Source: JALORV01 sp963754065 (lineage in GTDB: Bacteria; Pseudomonadota; Gammaproteobacteria; Burkholderiales; Burkholderiaceae_F). From it: 64,000 bases of DNA. Position numbers and translations under genes: made by a program. Location of the stretch: positions 1 to 64,000 of the forward strand of contig CAVWFH010000012.1 in assembly GCA_963754065.1 (NCBI GenBank), written 5' to 3'. Each line of letters begins with the position of its first letter. The stretch's first letter is position 1. Positions 34,623 through 43,709 of this stretch are shown piece by piece. Under the pieces are notes generated by a model that was given only the letters and a program-made list of their open reading frames with translations, had not been told where the DNA came from and searched no databases.

Positions 34623-35713
34623 CGTGAGCTTCCCATGGCGGCCTGCAACCCTTGCAGGAACGCGTCGTTTTCCACGGCCGTGCCGATGGTCGTGCGCAGG
34701 CACCCGGCGAGCAGCGGATGCATCTTCGAGACATTCTTGATCAGTATGCCGTGCTCCTTCAGTCCGTTGAACACCCGGTCGGCGTCACCGACACGAAACA
34801 GCAGGAAGTTCGCCGCCGACGGGAACACGGTGATCCCGCGCAGGCCGGCAAGCGCAGCGGCCACGCGCGTGCGCTCGGCCCGCACCATGACGGCCTGCGC
34901 TTCGAGCGTGGCCAGGTGTTCGAGCAGGAAGTCCGCCGTGGCCAACGTCAGGACGTTGACGTTGTAGGGCGGTCGAAGCTTGTCGAATTCCGCGATCCAC
35001 TCCGGATCGCCGGCCAGGTAGCCGAGTCGAATGCCGGCCAGCCCCAGCTTGGACAGCGTGCGCAGCACCACGAGGTTGGGCCAGCTGCGCAACTGCGGCA
35101 TCCAGGTGTCCTGCGCGAATGGCAGGTAGGCCTCATCGATGACGACCAGTCCCGGCGCCGCACGCAGGATCGCCTCGATGCCGTTGCGGTCGAACAGATT
35201 GCCCGTCGGATTGTTCGGATGGGCAATGAAAATCACCGCGGGCCGGTGCTCGGCGACGGCCGCCAGCAAGGCGTTGGTGTCGAGCGTGAAATCGGCACGT
35301 AGCGGAACGCCGACGAAGCGACACCCGTCGTAGATCGTCGACAGCTCGTACATCGAGAAGCTCGGCCATGGCGACAGGATGGTCGCTCCCGGGCGCGCGC
35401 AGGCCTGGATCACCAGGTGGATCAGTTCATCGGAGCCATTGCCCAGCATCAGGCGCGCTCCGAGCGGCAGGCCCATCGCCTTGCCGAGTCGTTCCTTGAA
35501 ATCGCGCGGATCCGAGAGCGGGTAGCGGTTCAGCGGCTGCCGGGCCAGCCGCTCCCCGAGTTGTCGCTGCAGGGGTTCAGGCAGCGTGTAGGGGTTCTCC
35601 ATCGCGTCGAGCTTGATGAAGCCGGCTGCGCTCGGCACCGCATAGGCCTCGAGCGAGCGCACGTCATCGCGCAGGACCGAGAGGTTCGGGCGTTGCCCGA
35701 TGCGCGCGTTCAT
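34619..35713 (-). CDS. hisC: Histidinol-phosphate aminotransferase
   Basis: A 364-residue PLP-dependent class I/II aminotransferase for the seventh step of histidine synthesis. Features: GNGSDELIHLVIQA, FIAHPNNPTGN, the VIDEAYLPFA segment and the PLP lysine in LRTLSKLGLAGIRLGY. Full length. Overlaps hisD and hisB by four bases at each end, indicating coupled translation. Confidence 0.96.
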   Translation of the reverse strand: MNARIGQRPNLSVLRDDVRSLEAYAVPSAAGFIKLDAMENPYTLPEPLQRQLGERLARQPLNRYPLSDPRDFKERLGKAMGLPLGARLMLGNGSDELIHLVIQACARPGATILSPWPSFSMYELSTIYDGCRFVGVPLRADFTLDTNALLAAVAEHRPAVIFIAHPNNPTGNLFDRNGIEAILRAAPGLVVIDEAYLPFAQDTWMPQLRSWPNLVVLRTLSKLGLAGIRLGYLAGDPEWIAEFDKLRPPYNVNVLTLATADFLLEHLATLEAQAVMVRAERTRVAAALAGLRGITVFPSAANFLLFRVGDADRVFNGLKEHGILIKNVSKMHPLLAGCLRTTIGTAVENDAFLQGLQAAMGSSR

Positions 35714-37035
35714 CTCTTCCCTGGCGTGGCGTCCAGGCGAAGCTCAGCGGACAGAGCGTGTGCCATGAGGTGTTCGCCACGCGCCAGCACCGAGGCGATC
35801 GGCCCGAGGCGTTGCGCGCCGGCGGCCGACACGTTGATCAGGTTCGACCGCTTGACGAAGTCGTACACGCCAAGCGGCGAAGAGAAGCGGGCAGTGCGGA
35901 CGGTGGGCAGCACGTGGTTCGGCCCGGCGCAGTAATCACCGAGCGATTCCGACGAATAGTGCCCCACAAAGATCGCCCCCGCATGCCGGATCTCCGGCAA
36001 CAACGCCTCGGGGTCCGACGTGACGATCTCCATGTGTTCGGGCGCCACGCGGTTGCACAGCGCAACGGCTTCACCCAGGTCGCGCGTGCGCACCAGCGCG
36101 CCCCGGTTGGCCAGCGACGCCGCGATGATGTCGCGTCGCGGCTGGCCCGGCAGCAAGCGCCGGATCGAGGCCTCGACCGCAGCGATCAGCCCGGCGTCCG
36201 GGCTCAGCAGCAGGGCCTGCGCCAGTTCGTCGTGTTCCGCCTGCGAGAACAGGTCCATCGCGATCCAGTCGGGATTGGCGTCACCGTCGGCAATCACCAG
36301 GATCTCTGTCGGCCCGGCGATCATGTCGATGCCGACCGTGCCGAACACGCGCCGCTTCGCTGCCGCGACATAGGCATTGCCGGGCCCGACGATCTTGTCG
36401 ACCGCCGGCACGGTCGCCGTGCCGTAGGCCAGTGCCGCCACGGCCTGCGCTCCGCCCACGGCGAACGCTCGCGAGACACCGCCCAGGTACGCCGCGGCGA
36501 GCACCAGCGCGTTGCGTTCGCCGCCCGGTGTCGGTACGACCATGACCAGCCGCTCGACGCCGGCGACGTGGGCCGGAATCGAGTTCATCAGCACCGACGA
36601 CGGGTAGGCCGCCTTGCCGCCGGGCACGTACAGTCCAACGCTGTCGAGCGGCGTGATGCGCTGTCCAGTGACCGTGCCGTCGGCTTCCGTGGTGATCCAG
36701 TCACCCTGCATCAGCCGGGTGTGCTGCTCGCGATGAAACGCGCGGATGCGGTCCGCCGCCGCCTGCAGCGCCTCGCTCTGCTCGGCAGGCAGGTCCTCGA
36801 AGGCCGCGCGCATTGCGTCCTGCGGGATCTCCAGGTCCGCAACCCGGCCCGCCGTCATGCGGTCGAAGCGGTTGGTGTACTCGAGCAGCGCCGCGTCGCC
36901 GCGCGCGCGCACGTCGTCGACGATCGCGTCTGCGGCCTGCTCGATCGACTTGTCGATCGCACTGTCGGTGGCCACCAGCCGACTGAACTCCGCCTCGAAC
37001 CCGGATTCGCTCGTGCTGAGCGTGCGCAGCTTCAT
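35710..37035 (-). CDS. hisD: Histidinol dehydrogenase
   Basis: A 441-residue zinc enzyme that performs the last two oxidation steps of histidine synthesis. Diagnostic pieces are YVPGGKAAYPSSVLMNSIPA, KIVGPGNAYVAAAKRRVFG, and the catalytic EHDELAQALLLSPD and VAPEHMEIV. It begins 7 bases after hisG and overlaps hisC. Confidence 0.97.
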   Translation of the reverse strand: MKLRTLSTSESGFEAEFSRLVATDSAIDKSIEQAADAIVDDVRARGDAALLEYTNRFDRMTAGRVADLEIPQDAMRAAFEDLPAEQSEALQAAADRIRAFHREQHTRLMQGDWITTEADGTVTGQRITPLDSVGLYVPGGKAAYPSSVLMNSIPAHVAGVERLVMVVPTPGGERNALVLAAAYLGGVSRAFAVGGAQAVAALAYGTATVPAVDKIVGPGNAYVAAAKRRVFGTVGIDMIAGPTEILVIADGDANPDWIAMDLFSQAEHDELAQALLLSPDAGLIAAVEASIRRLLPGQPRRDIIAASLANRGALVRTRDLGEAVALCNRVAPEHMEIVTSDPEALLPEIRHAGAIFVGHYSSESLGDYCAGPNHVLPTVRTARFSSPLGVYDFVKRSNLINVSAAGAQRLGPIASVLARGEHLMAHALSAELRLDATPGKR

Positions 37036-37042
37036 TGCGAAC

Positions 37043-37693
37043 TCATCGCCGGGCCGCAGCCTCGATGCGTGCGATCAGCGGTGCCAGTTCGGCGCGCCGG
37101 GTCTTGAATGCCGACTGATTGACGATCAGCCGCGACGAGATCGCGGTGACTTCCTCGACCTCGACGAGATTGTTGGCACGCAGCGTCCCGCCCGACGACA
37201 CCAGGTCGACGATCGCATCGGCCAGGCCGGCCAGCGGCGCCAGTTCCATCGAGCCGTACAGCTTGATCAGGTCGACGTGCACGCCTTTGGCCGCGAAGTG
37301 CTCGCGCGCCGTTTGTACGTACTTGGTGGCGACGCGCAGCCGCGCGCCGCGCCGGACCGCATTGGCGTAGTCGAATCCGGCCGGCACCGCGACGCAGAGG
37401 CGGCACCGCGCGATGTCGAGATCGATCGGCTGGTACAGGCCGAGATCGCCCCACTGTGCGCTGTGCTCGAGCAGGACGTCCTTGCCCGCCACACCGAGTT
37501 CCGCCGCGCCGTACTGCACGTAGGTGGGTACGTCGGAGGCCCGTACGACCACCAGGCGCAGTCCGGGATCCTGCGTGCCGATGATGAGCTTGCGCGAGGT
37601 CTCCGGATCTTCGAGCGGCGCAATGCCCGCCGCAGCCAGCAGCGGCTTCGATTCGTCGAAAATCCGTCCCTTGGAAAGCGCCAGTGTGATCAC
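37043..37693 (-). CDS. hisG: ATP phosphoribosyltransferase, short form
   Basis: A 216-residue catalytic subunit for the first step of histidine synthesis. Start is GTG at 37693, giving MITLALSKGRIFDES. PRPP-binding segment reads DAIVDLVSSGGTLRANNL. The short form lacks the C-terminal ACT-like regulatory domain and in known cases needs HisZ; no hisZ is in the window, so it must lie elsewhere. It starts 18 bases after murA, suggesting the his genes are read from the mla-murA transcript. Confidence 0.95.
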   Translation of the reverse strand: MITLALSKGRIFDESKPLLAAAGIAPLEDPETSRKLIIGTQDPGLRLVVVRASDVPTYVQYGAAELGVAGKDVLLEHSAQWGDLGLYQPIDLDIARCRLCVAVPAGFDYANAVRRGARLRVATKYVQTAREHFAAKGVHVDLIKLYGSMELAPLAGLADAIVDLVSSGGTLRANNLVEVEEVTAISSRLIVNQSAFKTRRAELAPLIARIEAAARR

Positions 37694-37711
37694 GTACCGA
37701 TCCGTTCGCCG

Positions 37712-39068
37712 TTACTTCACGCGCTCGATGCGGGCACCCACCTGTGCCAGCTTGACTTCCATGGCTTCGTAGCCACGATCGAGATGGTAAATGCGATCGA
37801 TCAGCGTCTCGCCCTGCGCCACCAGTCCCGCGACCACCAGGCTGGCCGACGCCCGCAGGTCGGTGGCCATGACCGGCGCGCCGGCGAGGTGATCGATGCC
37901 CTGCACGACCGCGGTGCTGCCCTCGATCGCAATGTTCGCGCCCAGCCGCTGCAGTTCCTGAATGTGCATGAAGCGGTTCTCGAAGATCGTCTCGGTGATG
38001 CGACCGACACCGTCAGCGATGCAGTCGAGCGCCATGAACTGAGCCTGCATGTCGGTCGGAAACGCGGGATACGGCGCGGTGCGCAGGCTGACCGCGCGCG
38101 GCCGTGCCGTCATCCGCACCCGGATCGTGTCGGCCGCGCACTCGAGGTCGGCTCCGGCCTCGCGCAGCTTGTCGAGCACGGCGTCGAGCGTCGAAGGGGC
38201 CGCGCCACGCAGCAGCACGTCACCACCGGCCGCCGCGACGGCGCACAGGAAGGTGCCGGTCTCGATGCGGTCGGGCATCACGCGGTGGCGCGCGCCGTGC
38301 AGCCGGTCGACGCCCTGCACGACGATGCGGTCGGTGCCGGCGCCGCGTATGCGCGCGCCCATCGCGATCAGCGCATTGGCCAGGTCGACCGATCTCGGGC
38401 TCGCGTGCTGCGTTCTCGATCACGGTCTCACCGTCGGCGAGCGTGGCCGCCATCATCAGGTTCTCGGTGCCGGTGACGGTCACCATGTCGGTGACGATGC
38501 GGGTGCCCTTGAGCCGCGTCGCCTCGGCGATCAGGTAGCCGCCCTCGATGTGGATGCTCGCTCCCATCAGCTCGAGGCCCTTGATGTGCTGATCGACCGG
38601 ACGGGCGCCGATCGCGCAACCTCCGGGCAGGCTCACCCGGGCGCGGCCGAATCGCGCCACCAGCGGCCCCAGCACCAGGATCGCCGCCCGCATCGTCTTG
38701 ACCAGCTCGTACGGTGCCTCGGGATGCGTGACCGCGGCCGCGCCCAGGCGAACGGTGCCGCCGTCGCGCTCCGCCACGACCCCCATCTGCCGCAGCAGCT
38801 TCAGCGCCGTCGAGACGTCCTGCAACTGCGGCACGTTGTCGACGATGAGGTCGTCAGCCGTCAACAGGGCGGCGCACAGGATCGGCAATGCCGCGTTCTT
38901 CGCGCCGGAAATCGGGATTTCACCCGCCAGCGCCACGCCGCCGCGGATCTTCAGTTTGTCCATGGGCGCGTCGGAAATTGCTGGCAGTGGGCGGAAGACG
39001 ACCGGGCGCGTGATGCGCACCGGCCTGACTTTGGCAAATTCGGCGTTTTTGGCAACCGTTTCGAGCAT
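37712..39068 (-). pseudogene. murA: UDP-N-acetylglucosamine 1-carboxyvinyltransferase, interrupted by one frameshift
   Basis: MurA transfers enolpyruvate to UDP-GlcNAc, the first committed step of peptidoglycan synthesis. The N-terminal part (38220-39068 frame) carries MDKLKIRGGVALAGEIPISGAKNAALPIL; the rest is in another frame (37712-38362). The two join at EPEI/DLANALIAMGARI when one extra base near 38388-38391 is removed. Corrected length matches MurA. As the enzyme is normally essential, a sequence error is plausible unless a second murA exists. Two starts compete: ATG 38963 (usual start, no ribosome-binding site) and ATG 39068, which has a strong AGGAGG seven bases upstream and adds 35 basic/hydrophobic residues. 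The latter was chosen. Confidence 0.85.
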
Positions 39069-39183
39069 GGCAGTCCTCCTGCGTCGGCATCCGCGGTCTG
39101 CGGACGGGACTGCAGCGTGGCTGCGGCGCTTGAAGCGGCGACGAACTGCCGGTGAAGGGCGGGTGAAGTGCGCACGGCCGGAT

Positions 39184-39429
39184 TCATCCTGCTGCGGCCT
39201 CGTGTTCTGACGGTGTCAGCGTGCGCATCGACAAGGCGTGGACTTCCTCTCGCATCCGTTCGCCCAGCGCCGCATACACCAGCTGATGTCGGGCCACGCG
39301 CGACTTGCCTTCGAAGGCGGGGCTAACGATCAGCGCATTGAAGTGCCGGCCGTCACCGTCGACCTCGAGCACGCTGCAGTCGAGCCCAGCCGCGATGTAG
39401 CGCCGCACGTCGTCGGGAGTCGGATCCAT
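39184..39429 (-). CDS. ibaG: BolA-family protein IbaG
   Basis: An 81-residue BolA-fold protein. The core FNALIVSPAFEGKSRVARHQLVYAALGERM matches the helix-turn-helix-like nucleotide/iron-sulfur-partner region of BolA proteins. Position between the mla genes and murA is the same as E. coli yrbA/ibaG. ATG at 39429 (GAGGGG upstream) is preferred to the TTG at 39456. BolA proteins pair with monothiol glutaredoxins such as the grxD product here. Confidence 0.9.
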   Translation of the reverse strand: MDPTPDDVRRYIAAGLDCSVLEVDGDGRHFNALIVSPAFEGKSRVARHQLVYAALGERMREEVHALSMRTLTPSEHEAAAG

Positions 39430-39462
39430 CAGTTCACCCCTCACTGCACTTTCCAAAGAACT

Positions 39463-40275
39463 TCAATGCCTCAGCTTGTAGCCGCGTTCCAGCAGCCGCA
39501 GCGCGATCGCGGCCGTGAGCAACAGCGCACCGGTCACCACCGCCAGGCTCACCCACGGTGACACGTCGGACTGAGCGAAAAAACCGTAGCGGAAGCCATC
39601 GATCATGTAGAAAAAGGGATTGAGGTGCGACACGCCTTGCCAGAACGCAGGCAATCCGTGCACCGAGTAGAACACGCCCGACAGGAACGTGGCGGGCATC
39701 ACGACGAAGTTCTGGAACGCGGCGAGCTGGTCGAACTTGTCGGCCCAGATGCCCGCGATCACCCCCAGCGCGCCCAGCATCGCGCTGCCGGCCAGCGCAA
39801 AGACCAGGATCCACAGCGGCGCCTTGAAGCTCGGCGGTCCGAACCAGACCGCCACCACGAACACGCCGAGGCCGACCACCAGCCCCCTGACGATCGAGGC
39901 GAGGACGTAGGCGCCGAAGAGCTGCCAGTGGGAAAACGGCGGCAGCAGCACAAACACCAGGCTGCCCATGATCTTCGACTGGATGATGCTCGACGACGAA
40001 TTGGCGAACGCGTTCTGCAGCACGGACATCATCACGAGGCCGGGGATCAGGAAGGCCACATAGCTGACGCCGGTGAAGACCTCGACGTGATCGGCCAGCA
40101 CCTGGCCGAACACCAGCAGGTACAGCACCGCCGTCAGCACCGGCGCAGCAATGGTCTGGAAACTCACTTTCCAGAAGCGCAGCATTTCCTTCGTGAGCAG
40201 CGTGCGAAAGGCGATCGCCGGCGACGAGTCGGCCGCGCCGACCGTAACGACGTTGCGAATCGCCGGCGCGTTCAA
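39463..40275 (-). CDS. ABC-2 type transporter permease (YadH-like)
   Basis: A 270-residue inner-membrane permease with six hydrophobic segments typical of ABC-2 exporters (YadH/NodJ type), including QNAFANSSSSIIQSKIMGSLVFVLLPP and the C-terminal NPFFYMIDGFRYGFFAQSD motif. It overlaps its ATPase gene by four bases. The YadGH-like pair sits between mlaB and ibaG, a common betaproteobacterial insertion in the mla string. Substrate unknown, possibly a lipid or polysaccharide precursor. A competing frame (39434-40294) overlaps but does not show transporter homology. Confidence 0.88.
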   Translation of the reverse strand: MNAPAIRNVVTVGAADSSPAIAFRTLLTKEMLRFWKVSFQTIAAPVLTAVLYLLVFGQVLADHVEVFTGVSYVAFLIPGLVMMSVLQNAFANSSSSIIQSKIMGSLVFVLLPPFSHWQLFGAYVLASIVRGLVVGLGVFVVAVWFGPPSFKAPLWILVFALAGSAMLGALGVIAGIWADKFDQLAAFQNFVVMPATFLSGVFYSVHGLPAFWQGVSHLNPFFYMIDGFRYGFFAQSDVSPWVSLAVVTGALLLTAAIALRLLERGYKLRH

Positions 40276-41201
40276 GCCGAGGCTCCCGTCGCAAGCCGCT
40301 GCGCGGGCTTGTCGGACATCAATTGCAGGAACACATCCTCGAGGTCCGCGCGACCGACTTCAAGCTCCTCGACGATGCAGCCGGCCGCCGCACAGTCGGC
40401 CAGCACCCGGCCGACATCGACCGAGTGCGCCAATCGCAAGGTCAGCACGCCGTCGCGTTCGTCGATGCGGTGCGCGAGCACCGAGGCCGGCGGTGTCCCT
40501 CGGGGACGCATCGTCAATTGCAGTCCCTCAAACCGCGACAGCAATGCGCGCGTGGTATCGAGCGCCACGATCCGACCGCCTTTGAGCATGGCGATGCGCC
40601 CGCACAAGGCCTGCGCCTCCTCAAGGTAATGCGTTGTCAGCACGATGGTGTGCCCTTCGCGGTTGAGGCGCCGGATGAAATCCCAAAGGGTCTGCCGCAG
40701 TTCGACGTCGACCCCGGCCGTGGGCTCGTCGAGCACGATGACCGGTGGCTTGTGCACCAGCGCCTGCGCGACCAGCAGGCGGCGTTTCATGCCGCCCGAC
40801 AGCGCGCGCGTGTTGGTGTCGGCCTTTGCCGTCAGGCCGAGGTTCTCGAGGACTTCATCGATCCATGCGCCGTTTCCGCGGAGGCCGAAGTAGCCCGACT
40901 GAAAGGTCAGCGTCTCGCGCACCGTGAAAAACGGATCGAACGCGAGTTCCTGCGGCACCACGCCGACCGAGAGCCGTGCGGCGCGGAAGTCGTCGACGAC
41001 ATCGTGGCCCATGATGGCGACGCTTCCGCTGCTCGCGCGCACCAGACCGGCGATGATGGAAATCAGCGTGGTCTTGCCCGCGCCGTTGGGTCCGAGCAGG
41101 CCGAAGAACTCGCCCTCGTTAATCACCAGGTCGACATGATCCAGCGCCACGAGCGAGCCGTAGCGTTTGGACACGGAGTTGACCTGGATGGCAGCAGTCA
41201 C
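40272..41201 (-). CDS. ABC transporter ATP-binding protein (YadG-like)
   Basis: A 309-residue ABC ATPase of the ABC-2 exporter type. Walker A GPNGAGKTTL, signature ALSGGMKRR, Walker B PVIVLDEPTAGVDVE and switch histidine LTTHYLEEAQ are all intact, so it should hydrolyse ATP. The C-terminal extension (about 220-309) is typical of drug/lipid exporters. It partners the downstream permease gene. Confidence 0.92.
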   Translation of the reverse strand: MTAAIQVNSVSKRYGSLVALDHVDLVINEGEFFGLLGPNGAGKTTLISIIAGLVRASSGSVAIMGHDVVDDFRAARLSVGVVPQELAFDPFFTVRETLTFQSGYFGLRGNGAWIDEVLENLGLTAKADTNTRALSGGMKRRLLVAQALVHKPPVIVLDEPTAGVDVELRQTLWDFIRRLNREGHTIVLTTHYLEEAQALCGRIAMLKGGRIVALDTTRALLSRFEGLQLTMRPRGTPPASVLAHRIDERDGVLTLRLAHSVDVGRVLADCAAAGCIVEELEVGRADLEDVFLQLMSDKPAQRLATGASA

Positions 41202-41315
41202 GGGCGGAAGTCGACGTGCCCGGCGGCCTCGACGAGAGACGCTCAGTTTATCGAAGTCGTCGGCAGGAAGCGGACCGGCGGCCCGGGCCGCCGACCACAG
41301 TGAAAGCCAGGCGGG

Positions 41316-41588
41316 TCAGGCGCGCGGCGCGAGTGCCGGCAACAGGCCGTCGACGCCGTACACGGTGGCAAGGCTGACGAGTCCGGCGGGCGGCGCCACG
41401 ACTTCGAGTTTCAGGCCCCGGGCAACGGCCACGCGCTGCCATTCCAGCAACACGGCGACAGCGGAGGAGTCACACCGCAGGACGCCGGACAGGTCAAAGC
41501 GGGCGTCGCCACGTTCGATGGCAGCGCGACCCTGCTCTGCCACCTGGGCCGCATTGGCCATGCCGATGTCGTCGGCTTCGATCTTCAT
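41316..41588 (-). CDS. mlaB: Lipid asymmetry maintenance protein MlaB (STAS domain)
   Basis: A 90-residue cytoplasmic STAS-domain protein that stabilises the MlaFE transporter. The FDLSGVLRCDSSAVAVLLEW segment is the conserved STAS helix with the Asp-Ser pair. ATG at 41588 chosen (the open frame to 41618 adds non-conserved residues). Follows mlaC by 7 bases, in the standard mlaC-mlaB order. Confidence 0.9.
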   Translation of the reverse strand: MKIEADDIGMANAAQVAEQGRAAIERGDARFDLSGVLRCDSSAVAVLLEWQRVAVARGLKLEVVAPPAGLVSLATVYGVDGLLPALAPRA

Positions 41589-41595
41589 GACAGTG

Positions 41596-42225
41596 TCAGG
41601 TCTTCTTCGCCTCGGCAAGCTGGCGATTGCGATCCGTCAGCGACTTGATCAGCCCGTCGACACCGCCGGCGCTGATCTCGCTGGCAAATTGGGTCTTGTA
41701 GTTCTCGACCAGCCAGACGCCGAGCACGTTGACGTCGTAGATCTTCCAGCCGGCGTCCTGCTTTTCCAGACGATAGTCGAGCTGGATCGGATCTCCGCGC
41801 GACGGCACGACACTGGTCCGCACCAGCACGTCGGTGTCGCTGGGCTGGGCCCGGAACGGGCGCATCTGCACCTTGTGATCCTTGACCTGCGACAGTGCGC
41901 CACTGTAGGTGCGGACCAGCAGCGTGTGGAATTCGCGCGTCAGCGCGGTGCGCTGCTCCGGCGTCGCGTTGCGCCAGCCACGCCCGACGGCCAGTTGCGT
42001 CATCTTCTGGAAGTCGACATATGGGAGGACTTTTTCGTCGACCAGCTTCTGCACCCGGCCGATGTCACCGCTGGCAATGGCCTTGTCGGCCCGAATGGCG
42101 TCGAGTACTTCGTTCGTCAGGTCACGCACCATTGCATCGGGCGCGGTCGCGGCCGGCTGGGCATGCGACGGCCCGAAGGCGAGCACGAACACCGTGATGG
42201 CAAGCAGACGAAGGGTTTGCAGCAT
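41596..42225 (-). CDS. mlaC: Periplasmic phospholipid carrier MlaC
   Basis: A 209-residue periplasmic protein with a signal peptide (about 1-23, ending SHAQ) and the MlaC/Ttg2 fold (LTNEVLDAIRADKAI, YVDFQKMTQLAVGRGW, VNVLGVWLVENYKTQFASEI). It shuttles phospholipids between MlaA in the outer membrane and MlaFEDB in the inner membrane. ATG at 42225 with GGGAGAA upstream was preferred over the longer frame to 42309. Lies between mlaA and mlaB. Confidence 0.93.
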   Translation of the reverse strand: MLQTLRLLAITVFVLAFGPSHAQPAATAPDAMVRDLTNEVLDAIRADKAIASGDIGRVQKLVDEKVLPYVDFQKMTQLAVGRGWRNATPEQRTALTREFHTLLVRTYSGALSQVKDHKVQMRPFRAQPSDTDVLVRTSVVPSRGDPIQLDYRLEKQDAGWKIYDVNVLGVWLVENYKTQFASEISAGGVDGLIKSLTDRNRQLAEAKKT

Positions 42226-42305
42226 CGGCAGGGTTCTCCCGGAGTTGGTGGCGGACTGACCGAAGGGTTGACCACCGCGCAGGGCGAGGGTTCGGCGCGA
42301 GTCGG

Positions 42306-43178
42306 TCATTTTCCCGGCTCCTGAGGTTTAACGTCCAGATCGCCGGCGGGTGCACCGCCGGCGGCGGGCGCCGCCGGCTTTGCGGCAGCATCGGCCGGAA
42401 CCCTCGGGCCGGCCGGCTGCGCCGGCGCCGTCTCGGGCTCGGAAAGGTCTTCATCGAGGTCCAGCTCGCGCGGCGGATTGCCATCGTAGACAAGGTTGCG
42501 GCGACGCTGCAGAAACCCGTCGCGAATGAAGGAGTAACGGTCCAGAGCCGCCTCGTTGATCAGTTTGTCCGTTGGCAACAGTTCAGCCCGCTGGTTGACG
42601 ATGCGCAGGGCAAAGATGCTGTATTCGAGAGCCGGTTTATCGATCCAGAAGTTCAGGTCGAGGAAGGGTTCGACGCCGAAGATGCCGACGGCGTCGCGCA
42701 CATTGCTCGGCCCGAAGATCGGCAGGACAAGGTAGGGGCCAGGCTCAATGCCCCAGACGCCGAGCGTCTGGCCGAAGTCCTCGTGGTGCTTCTCGAGCCC
42801 GAGCTCGGTCGCCACGTCGAAGCAGCCGACGAGGCCGATCGTCGTGTTGACAACAAATCGTCCCACGTCCGAGACCGCCTCGGCCGGCTTGCCCTGCAGC
42901 GTGTTGTTGATCGCCGTCGACGGTCCGCGCAGGTTGAAGAACGCATTGGACAGGCAGTCGCGTATGCCGTCAGGCAGTTTGGCCCAGAGTTCGGCCGCCG
43001 GCTTCAGGACGTTGGCATCGAATCCTTCGTTGAAAACGAAGACGTTGCGATTGACCTTTTCCCACGGATCGCGCGGATCCTGCCCTGCGTTCGGTGGCAG
43101 CGTCGTGCAGCCGCTTGCCAGGCCGATGACAACGGCGGCAAGCCCTATACGCAGCAGGCGTTCAAGCAGTCTGGGCAT
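42306..43178 (-). CDS. mlaA: Outer-membrane lipoprotein MlaA (VacJ)
   Basis: A 290-residue lipoprotein: lipobox LASGC with lipidated Cys24, then the MlaA domain (DPWEKVNRNVFVFNEGFDANVLKPAAELW; LGVWGIEPGPYLVLPIFGPSNVRD). It extracts mislocalised phospholipids from the outer leaflet of the outer membrane. The C-terminal 60 or so residues form a Pro/Ala-rich tail, longer than in E. coli, with no obvious domain. Within the mla operon it follows mlaD, an arrangement of betaproteobacteria (E. coli vacJ is unlinked). Confidence 0.94.
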   Translation of the reverse strand: MPRLLERLLRIGLAAVVIGLASGCTTLPPNAGQDPRDPWEKVNRNVFVFNEGFDANVLKPAAELWAKLPDGIRDCLSNAFFNLRGPSTAINNTLQGKPAEAVSDVGRFVVNTTIGLVGCFDVATELGLEKHHEDFGQTLGVWGIEPGPYLVLPIFGPSNVRDAVGIFGVEPFLDLNFWIDKPALEYSIFALRIVNQRAELLPTDKLINEAALDRYSFIRDGFLQRRRNLVYDGNPPRELDLDEDLSEPETAPAQPAGPRVPADAAAKPAAPAAGGAPAGDLDVKPQEPGK

Positions 43179-43212
43179 CGGTCAGTCGTCGGTCGGCGGA
43201 AGTCATGCAGCG

Positions 43213-43686
43213 CTACTTCTTCTCGCTACCGCCCTCGGCGGCGCGGTTGTAAAGGAACTGACCGATCAGGTTCTCGAGCACGACGGCCGACTGCGTCATC
43301 TTGATCTGGTCGCCACCGGCCAGGTTCTTGTCTGCACCGCCCGGCTCGAGACCGATGTACTGGTCGCCGAGCAGGCCGGACGTCAGGATCTTCGCCGAGG
43401 TGTCGGCGGGAAACTTGACCTTGCCGTCCACTTCGATGGTCACCAGACCCTGGAAGCTTTGCGGATCGAGCGCGATGGCGCTCACTCGGCCCACGGTCAC
43501 GCCCGCGCTCTTCACCGGTGCCCTGACCTTGAGTCCGCCGATGTTGTCGAACCTGGCGGTCAACGCGTACGTCGGCCCGGTGCTGAAGCTCGCGAGGTTC
43601 GCGGCCTTCAGCGCGAGAAAGACCACGGCGATCATGCCGAGCAGCACGAAAACGCCGACCATAGTTTCGATTCCCCTGCGTCCCAT
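43213..43686 (-). CDS. mlaD: Phospholipid-binding MCE protein MlaD
   Basis: A 157-residue protein with an N-terminal membrane helix (GIETMVGVFVLLGMIAVVFLALKAA) and one MCE domain (TARFDNIGGLKVRAPVKSAGVTVGRV; LTSGLLGDQYIGLEPGG). It forms the periplasmic hexameric ring of the Mla transporter. Between mlaE and mlaA. Confidence 0.95.
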   Translation of the reverse strand: MGRRGIETMVGVFVLLGMIAVVFLALKAANLASFSTGPTYALTARFDNIGGLKVRAPVKSAGVTVGRVSAIALDPQSFQGLVTIEVDGKVKFPADTSAKILTSGLLGDQYIGLEPGGADKNLAGGDQIKMTQSAVVLENLIGQFLYNRAAEGGSEKK

Positions 43687-43709
43687 CGAACGACTCCTGC
43701 GATGACCTG

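Noticed and set aside
35758..37107. A 449-residue plus-strand frame
   Set aside because: Antisense shadow of hisD.
41202..41315. GC palindrome between the ABC ATPase gene and mlaB as a fourth repeat copy
   Set aside because: It is a simple GGCGGCCC/GGGCCGCC palindrome without the conserved bulged GTGCACGTGCG arm or the 10-base spacer.
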